This document shows positions 60,203 through 64,000 of a stretch of 64,000 nucleotides of DNA, piece by piece. Where the stretch lies: contig JAWLBM010000005.1 in assembly GCA_041687675.1 (NCBI GenBank), forward strand, positions 62,001 through 126,000, read 5' to 3'. Origin of the DNA: JAWLBM01 sp041687675. Lineage in GTDB: Bacteria; Pseudomonadota; Alphaproteobacteria; Rhizobiales; Pleomorphomonadaceae. How positions within the stretch are numbered: position 1 is the first letter of the stretch; each line of letters begins with the position of its first letter. Under the pieces are notes generated by a model. The model ran no database searches. It was given only the letters and a program-made list of their open reading frames with translations, and was not told the DNA's origin. Position numbers and translations under genes: made by a program.

Positions 60203-60492
60203 TTGGTCTTGAACCGTGCCATTGCGCTGTCGAAAGCACTGGAGATGCTGTCCCATGCCTTGTCGAATCCCGACCTCATGTCGGACCAGGCGTCGTCGCT
60301 CGCCGCGCGCAATTCCTTCAGCTTCGCTTCGGCATCGTCACGCTGCGAGCGCATCTGGTCGAGTTGCTTCTGGTACTCGATCTTCGCATCGGCCTGGGCC
60401 TCGTCAAGTTGCGCCTTCATCTTGTCGATTTCGGCGTTCCACTGGTCGATCTGGGCCTTGGCCTTTTCGATATACTGGTCACGTTCGGACAT
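60199..60492 (-). CDS. Cytoplasmic coiled-coil protein of the sll1863 type
   Basis: This 97-residue protein starts at ATG 60492 with AAGGAG five bases upstream. It is almost entirely one long charged helix (SERDQYIEKAKAQIDQWNAEIDKMKAQLDEAQ and onward), then DDAWSDMRSGFDKAWDSISSAFDSAMARF. It has no signal peptide or membrane segment. The family is known from stress-response screens only. It overlaps the exported partner by three bases, so the two are translated together. Divergent from the cupin gene. Confidence 0.8.
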   Translation of the reverse strand: MSERDQYIEKAKAQIDQWNAEIDKMKAQLDEAQADAKIEYQKQLDQMRSQRDDAEAKLKELRAASDDAWSDMRSGFDKAWDSISSAFDSAMARFKTK

Positions 60493-60554
60493 GTGCTGCT
60501 CCTTGGGTTGGCCGCTATTTGAGAAATCATGCAATGCAATATTATCGTATTGTC

Positions 60555-60574
60555 CACTAACGGTATAGTGTTAG
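60555..60574. promoter_or_regulatory. Nested inverted repeats in the divergent promoter region
   Basis: CACTA-N6-TAGTG (60555-60570) and CTAAC-N8-GTTAG (60557-60574) overlap in the AT-rich 129-base gap between the coiled-coil pair and the cupin gene. Overlapping palindromes in such a place suggest a regulator site acting on both directions. The segment 60511-60585 is by far the AT-richest of this region. Confidence 0.4.
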
Positions 60575-60621
60575 AATCTGCGAGGCGTGGCGGTAGAGGC
60601 GGCGCGAGGAGAACCAATGCG

Positions 60622-60999
60622 ATGTCCGAGATGCAGCTTTTGACGTTTCCCGTCGTCGACCTTGCCCGCGAGAACGAGGAGTTTCGCAAGGTCCTGTGGA
60701 CCGGCGACAAGACGCAACTCGTGTTGATGGCGATCCCCGAGGGCGGCGAGATCGGCGGCGAGGTGCACAAGGGCCACGACCAGTTGCTATATTTCGTCGC
60801 GGGCTCCGGCGTTGCGAAGATCGGCGAAACCGAGTGCAAGGTCGCAGGGGGCGACGTCAGCATCGTACCCTCGGGCGTCTTCCACAACTTCCGCAACACC
60901 GGGTCGGGAATGCTGAAGCTCTTCACCACCTACAGCCCGCCCGAGCACGAGCCCGGGACCGAGCACGCCACAAAGGCCGAGGCCGAGTCGGGCGAATGA
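60622..60999 (+). CDS. Cupin-domain protein
   Basis: This 125-residue single-cupin protein has motif 1 GGEVHKGHDQLLYFVAGSGVAKIG (His-His-Gln/Glu ligand set) and motif 2 VSIVPSGVFHNFRNTGSGMLKLFTTYSPPEHEPGT. The H-x-x-H and later H provide a metal site. PPEHEPGTEHATKAEA at the C-terminus is common in this subfamily, whose reaction is unknown. ATG 60622 has GGAG upstream. It is divergent from the coiled-coil pair and lies before the DUF2254 gene. Confidence 0.87.
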   Translation: MSEMQLLTFPVVDLARENEEFRKVLWTGDKTQLVLMAIPEGGEIGGEVHKGHDQLLYFVAGSGVAKIGETECKVAGGDVSIVPSGVFHNFRNTGSGMLKLFTTYSPPEHEPGTEHATKAEAESGE

Positions 61000-61134
61000 G
61001 CAGGCCAGGAGTAACGCCCGTTCTGGTGGAGGGGTCGGGCGGCGCCTGTTCGAACCGGCTCGGACTTCAATGCAGCCGGCGACGAAACGCTGGCATGACG
61101 GGGGCGTGGGGCAGGTGAAGGGGGTCGGGGCCGC

Positions 61135-62448
61135 ATGATCTCGCGATACGCCTGGTATCTGCGCGAGACCCTCAAGAAGGTCTGGGTCCGGGTCGTCGGT
61201 TTTGCGATCCTGGCGTTTCTGGCGGCCGGGCTCGCCCGTGTCCTGTCGCCCTACCTGCCTCAGGCGCTCGCGCTTCAGACCGGGTCCGAGGCCGTTCAGC
61301 AACTCCTCGGCATCCTGACCTCGTCGATGCTCGCAGTGACGACCTTCTCGCTTTCCATTGCCGTCGCGGCCTTCGCTGCGGCCGCCGGGTCAGCCACGCC
61401 GCGCGCGACGATTCTTCTTCAGCAGGACCGGACGACGCAGAACGTTTTGGCCACGTTCCTCGGCGCCTTCCTGTTCGGCCTCGTCGGTCTCATCGCGCTC
61501 CACGCCAATTTCTACGACGCATCCGGCAAGGTGGTCGTGTTCCTGTTCACAATCGTCGTGATCGGGCTTGTCGTCCTGGCGCTGATCCGGTGGATCGGCC
61601 ACCTGATGCAGTTCGGACGGATGGGCGACACTCTCGACCGCGTCGAGCGGGCGGCCGCCGATGCGCTCGCACGGCGCCTGGAAAATCCGTTCCTGGGCGG
61701 CCGGCGCATGACTGACACCCAGCCCGAGCAATGTCAGGTCCTGTCGGCGACGGACACCGGCTATATCCAGCACGTGGACATGCAGGCGCTCCAGGGCTGC
61801 GCCGAAAGCTTCGACGGCAGGATCTTCATGCTCCGGCTTCCCGGAAGCTTCGTCGCGCCGGGCGTGCCGCTCCTCTCCGTCTCCGGAGCATCGCTGGACG
61901 ACGAGCAAGCCGCCACAGTGCGCCGGGCCTTCACGATCGGAGCGCGGCGCACCTTCGAGGACGATCCGCGCTTCGGCCTCATCGTCCTGACCGAGATCGC
62001 CTCGCGCGCGCTGTCGTCGGCGATCAACGACCCGGGCACGGCGATCGACATCCTTGGGCGTCACGTCCGCATTCTCTCGCAATGGAGCACGCGAGACGAA
62101 GGCGCGATCAGGTTCGACCGCGTCTACGTGCCCCCGATCAATGTGCGGGACGCCATCGAAGACGCATTTCGCCCCATCGCACGGGATGGCGCCTCCGTCT
62201 CGGAGGTCCAGATCAGGCTGCAGAAGTCGCTGGACGCGCTGTGCCACGGCGCCCCCGCCATATTCGGGCCATCCTGCGAGGCCATGTCCCGCGAGGCGCT
62301 GGAACGGCTTGAGGCCGGCACGCTCCTGCCCTCGGAGATGGCGGCCATCCGTTCCGCCGCGCCGGGGTGGGGCGGGCGCGCGCAGGATGCGCACGCCGCC
62401 GCTTCTGGAACGATGCCGGTCCTCGGGGCGGGCGCCCAAGCCCCGTGA
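61135..62448 (+). CDS. DUF2254 membrane protein
   Basis: This 437-residue protein has four N-terminal membrane helices: VVGFAILAFLAAGLARVLSPYL, LLGILTSSMLAVTTFSLSIAVAAFAAAAGSATPRA, TFLGAFLFGLVGLIALHANFYD and VVVFLFTIVVIGLVVLALIRWIGHL, then a cytoplasmic domain of about 260 residues (FAPG-type, GVPLLSVSGASLDDEQAATVRRAFTIGARRTFEDDPRFGLIVLTEIASRALSSAINDPGTAIDIL). This is the DUF2254 pattern. Function unknown; a channel or osmotic role has been guessed in the literature. ATG 61135 follows AAGGGGG. Confidence 0.9.
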   Translation: MISRYAWYLRETLKKVWVRVVGFAILAFLAAGLARVLSPYLPQALALQTGSEAVQQLLGILTSSMLAVTTFSLSIAVAAFAAAAGSATPRATILLQQDRTTQNVLATFLGAFLFGLVGLIALHANFYDASGKVVVFLFTIVVIGLVVLALIRWIGHLMQFGRMGDTLDRVERAAADALARRLENPFLGGRRMTDTQPEQCQVLSATDTGYIQHVDMQALQGCAESFDGRIFMLRLPGSFVAPGVPLLSVSGASLDDEQAATVRRAFTIGARRTFEDDPRFGLIVLTEIASRALSSAINDPGTAIDILGRHVRILSQWSTRDEGAIRFDRVYVPPINVRDAIEDAFRPIARDGASVSEVQIRLQKSLDALCHGAPAIFGPSCEAMSREALERLEAGTLLPSEMAAIRSAAPGWGGRAQDAHAAASGTMPVLGAGAQAP

Positions 62449-62780
62449 AGCGGTTCGAACATCCCAAGAGCCCCGTTCCCCCGTCCATGCTGGGAGAAGG
62501 CAGGCGCGGTCAACGTCCTGGAGGGCTCTGTCCTGCTGGGGTATGACGGCCGAGAGTGGGGCCGCGATAACCTGCGGCTTTGAAAGCGCAGACCTTCCGG
62601 ACATTCAGCCGAACAGAATGGTGTCCGCGGCGTCCACCAAACCATGATCCGAGCCTGTTCGTCGCAGTCCGGGAATTGTGCGGCAAAGCAGGGGATTACG
62701 CCGGGGTACGTCTTCATCTGTCCGCATCGATTCGCTACAATCCGTGAAATTGAGTGGGGCCGTAAGTGGGGCCGGTGCGA
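62449..62780. other. 332-base gap before the integrase, with three AGTGGGGCCG boxes
   Basis: No gene or tRNA could be supported here. The 10-base box AGTGGGGCCG occurs three times in the same direction: 62555-62564, 62753-62762 and 62765-62774. The last two are a 12-base-period tandem that ends 6 bases before the integrase start. Such boxes fit integrase arm-type or regulatory sites. The attachment site itself cannot be fixed without the other end of the element. Confidence 0.45.
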
Positions 62781-64000
62781 ATGGCAAGGGTTGGGAAGAG
62801 ACTTAGCGCGCGAACCGTGGCGACCGCCTCCGAGCCAGGCAAATACGCCGACGGCGACGGGCTGTATCTCGTTGTCAGCCGCGACGGCGGGGGTGAGCGC
62901 CGGCGGTGGCTCCTGTACTTCAACTGGAACCGCAAGCGGCGGGAGATGGGCCTAGGGTCCGCCCGAGAGGTGTCCCTTGCCGATGCGCGGCGGTTGGCCG
63001 AGGAAGCGCGGCGCATGGTCCGGGAGGGCATTGACCCTATCGCCGCCCGAAAGGTGACCGAGCACGCCATCCCAACGTTCGGCGAGTTCGCCGACCAGCT
63101 GATCGCTTCCATCGAATTGGGCTTCAAGAACGAGAAGCACCGCTACCAGTGGCGACAGGCTCTGACCGTCTACGCGGCTCCGATCCGCGGGAAGCTCGTC
63201 AACGAGATCACGACGGAAGACGTCCTCGGCTGTCTCAACCCGATCTGGTCGACCAAGCACGAGACGGCGTCGCGGCTCAGGGGGCGGATCGAACGAGTGC
63301 TGGACGCCGCGAAGGCGAGGGGACTTCGTGATGGCGACAACCCAGCGCGTTGGCGGGGGCATCTCGCAAACCTTCTGCCGATGCGGCGGAAGCTGCTCCG
63401 CGGTCATCACCCCGCGATGCCATTTGCCGATGTCCCGGCCTTCGTCCGGCGCTTGCGGAAGCGAGACGCCGTCTCGGCGCTAGCGCTCGAGTTCCTGATC
63501 CTCACCGGAGCGCGAGCCGGTGAGGTGTTTGGCGCCACCTGGGGGGAGATCGACATCGATGCCCGGCTCTGGACCATCCCGGGCGGGCGGATGAAGGCGG
63601 GCCGCACTCACCGCGTTCCGTTGACCGATCGAGCCATGGAGATCCTTACGGCGGCCGAAAAGCTGCGGACCGATCCTCGCTCGTCTGCATTCGTCTTCCC
63701 AGGCGCCCGCCGCGGGCGGCCGCTGTCGAACATGGCGTTCAAGCAGCTTTTCGTTCGGATGGGCGTGGACGGCATTACCGCCCACGGTTTCCGCTCGTCC
63801 TTCCGCGACTGGGCCGGCGAGACGACGAGTTTTCCGCGGGAGGTCGCCGAGCAGGCGCTTGCGCATGTCGTGGGCGATGAGACCGAACGCGCCTACCGCC
63901 GGGGTGACGCGCTCGAGAAGCGGCGGCAGCTGATGGAGGCCTGGGCGCGACACTGCGAGGGCTCGATCCCCTCCACCGTCGTCCCGTTGCCCGCTACTGG
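62781..64000 (+). CDS. P4-type tyrosine integrase, C-terminus cut by the window edge
   Basis: At least 406 residues are visible and no stop is reached. The N-terminal DUF4102 arm-binding domain is clear (KYADGDGLYLVVSRDGGGERRRWLLYFNWNRKRREMGLGSAREVSLADARRLAEEARRMVREGIDP), followed by a core-binding and catalytic domain. Catalytic residues: R about 244 (LTGARAGEVFG), H and R in HGFRSSFRDWAGE (about 335-338), H about 361 (LAHVVGDE) and Tyr about 371 (ERAYRRGD). It is intact so far, so the element may still be mobile. It marks the left end of a genomic island that extends beyond 64 kb. Confidence 0.93.
   Translation, partial: MARVGKRLSARTVATASEPGKYADGDGLYLVVSRDGGGERRRWLLYFNWNRKRREMGLGSAREVSLADARRLAEEARRMVREGIDPIAARKVTEHAIPTFGEFADQLIASIELGFKNEKHRYQWRQALTVYAAPIRGKLVNEITTEDVLGCLNPIWSTKHETASRLRGRIERVLDAAKARGLRDGDNPARWRGHLANLLPMRRKLLRGHHPAMPFADVPAFVRRLRKRDAVSALALEFLILTGARAGEVFGATWGEIDIDARLWTIPGGRMKAGRTHRVPLTDRAMEILTAAEKLRTDPRSSAFVFPGARRGRPLSNMAFKQLFVRMGVDGITAHGFRSSFRDWAGETTSFPREVAEQALAHVVGDETERAYRRGDALEKRRQLMEAWARHCEGSIPSTVVPLPAT

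Noticed and set aside
62449..62780. tRNA gene as integrase target
   Set aside because: GGTTCGAAC at 62452-62460 looks like a T-loop, but the flanking arms do not pair and no acceptor stem or anticodon arm can be built on either strand.
1..64000. CRISPR array, restriction, abortive infection or toxin-antitoxin system
   Set aside because: No spaced repeats and no nuclease, methyltransferase or toxin-like pairs of this kind were seen. Defence genes may lie in the island beyond the integrase.

Overview
The window is a very GC-rich chromosomal segment of an alphaproteobacterium. The best guess is Hyphomicrobiales: the blocks DUF1674-htpX-rsmB-heparinase-purH and accA-xerD-small protein-aroK-aroB-CBS protein are arranged as is usual there. 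The imuA gene carries a GAAC-N7-GAAC LexA box, the alphaproteobacterial SOS signature. No rRNA, tRNA, insertion sequence or CRISPR array was found.

Layout. 0-10.9 kb: a cut-off HTH regulator divergent from a fatty-acid desaturase; a trimethylamine-methyltransferase-like gene paired with a PhnD-like binding protein; glutamyl-Q tRNA(Asp) synthetase; an AlkA-type glycosylase; a serine esterase; a HIG1-type membrane protein; a PduO-type corrinoid adenosyltransferase; a rhomboid protease; and etfB-etfA-3-hydroxybutyryl-CoA dehydrogenase. 10.9-13.5 kb: a redox/copper group (TusA-like protein, two tiny membrane proteins, SCO, DUF924, DsbB-like). 13.7-21.6 kb: SDHAF4-like DUF1674 protein, htpX, rsmB, heparinase II/III-like protein, purH and an MFS permease. 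21.7-34.4 kb: the 1597-residue NAD-glutamate dehydrogenase, pyrophosphatase, the SOS mutagenesis pair imuA-imuB, a GNAT, an L,D-transpeptidase lipoprotein, accA and xerD. 34.6-42.6 kb: aroK-aroB-CBS protein as an overlapping operon, argC, leuD, RidA, a DUF1223 protein and htpG. 43-51.7 kb: an alternative cytochrome c oxidase operon (CoxII-cytochrome c, fused CoxI/III, membrane protein, triheme cytochrome c) followed by envelope genes.

52-62.4 kb is the most distinctive accessory region. It holds a complete nine-gene N-type ATPase operon in the order atpDCQRBEFAG, second in kind to a housekeeping F-ATPase. Its c subunit has two membrane carboxylates and a degraded glycine motif, its b subunit has a delta-like tail, and there is no atpH. 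Divergent from it is an FNT-family channel, followed by a pair of related coiled-coil proteins, a cupin and a DUF2254 membrane protein. This looks like an ion-homeostasis or envelope-stress module. At the right edge a P4-type tyrosine integrase starts, preceded by repeated AGTGGGGCCG boxes. It marks the start of an integrated element that continues outside the window.

Most genes are ordinary housekeeping genes. The items that deserve a second look are the N-ATPase neighbourhood with its coiled-coil pair, the TusA/micro-protein/SCO cluster, the methyltransferase plus signal-less binding protein pair, and several candidate regulatory repeats.
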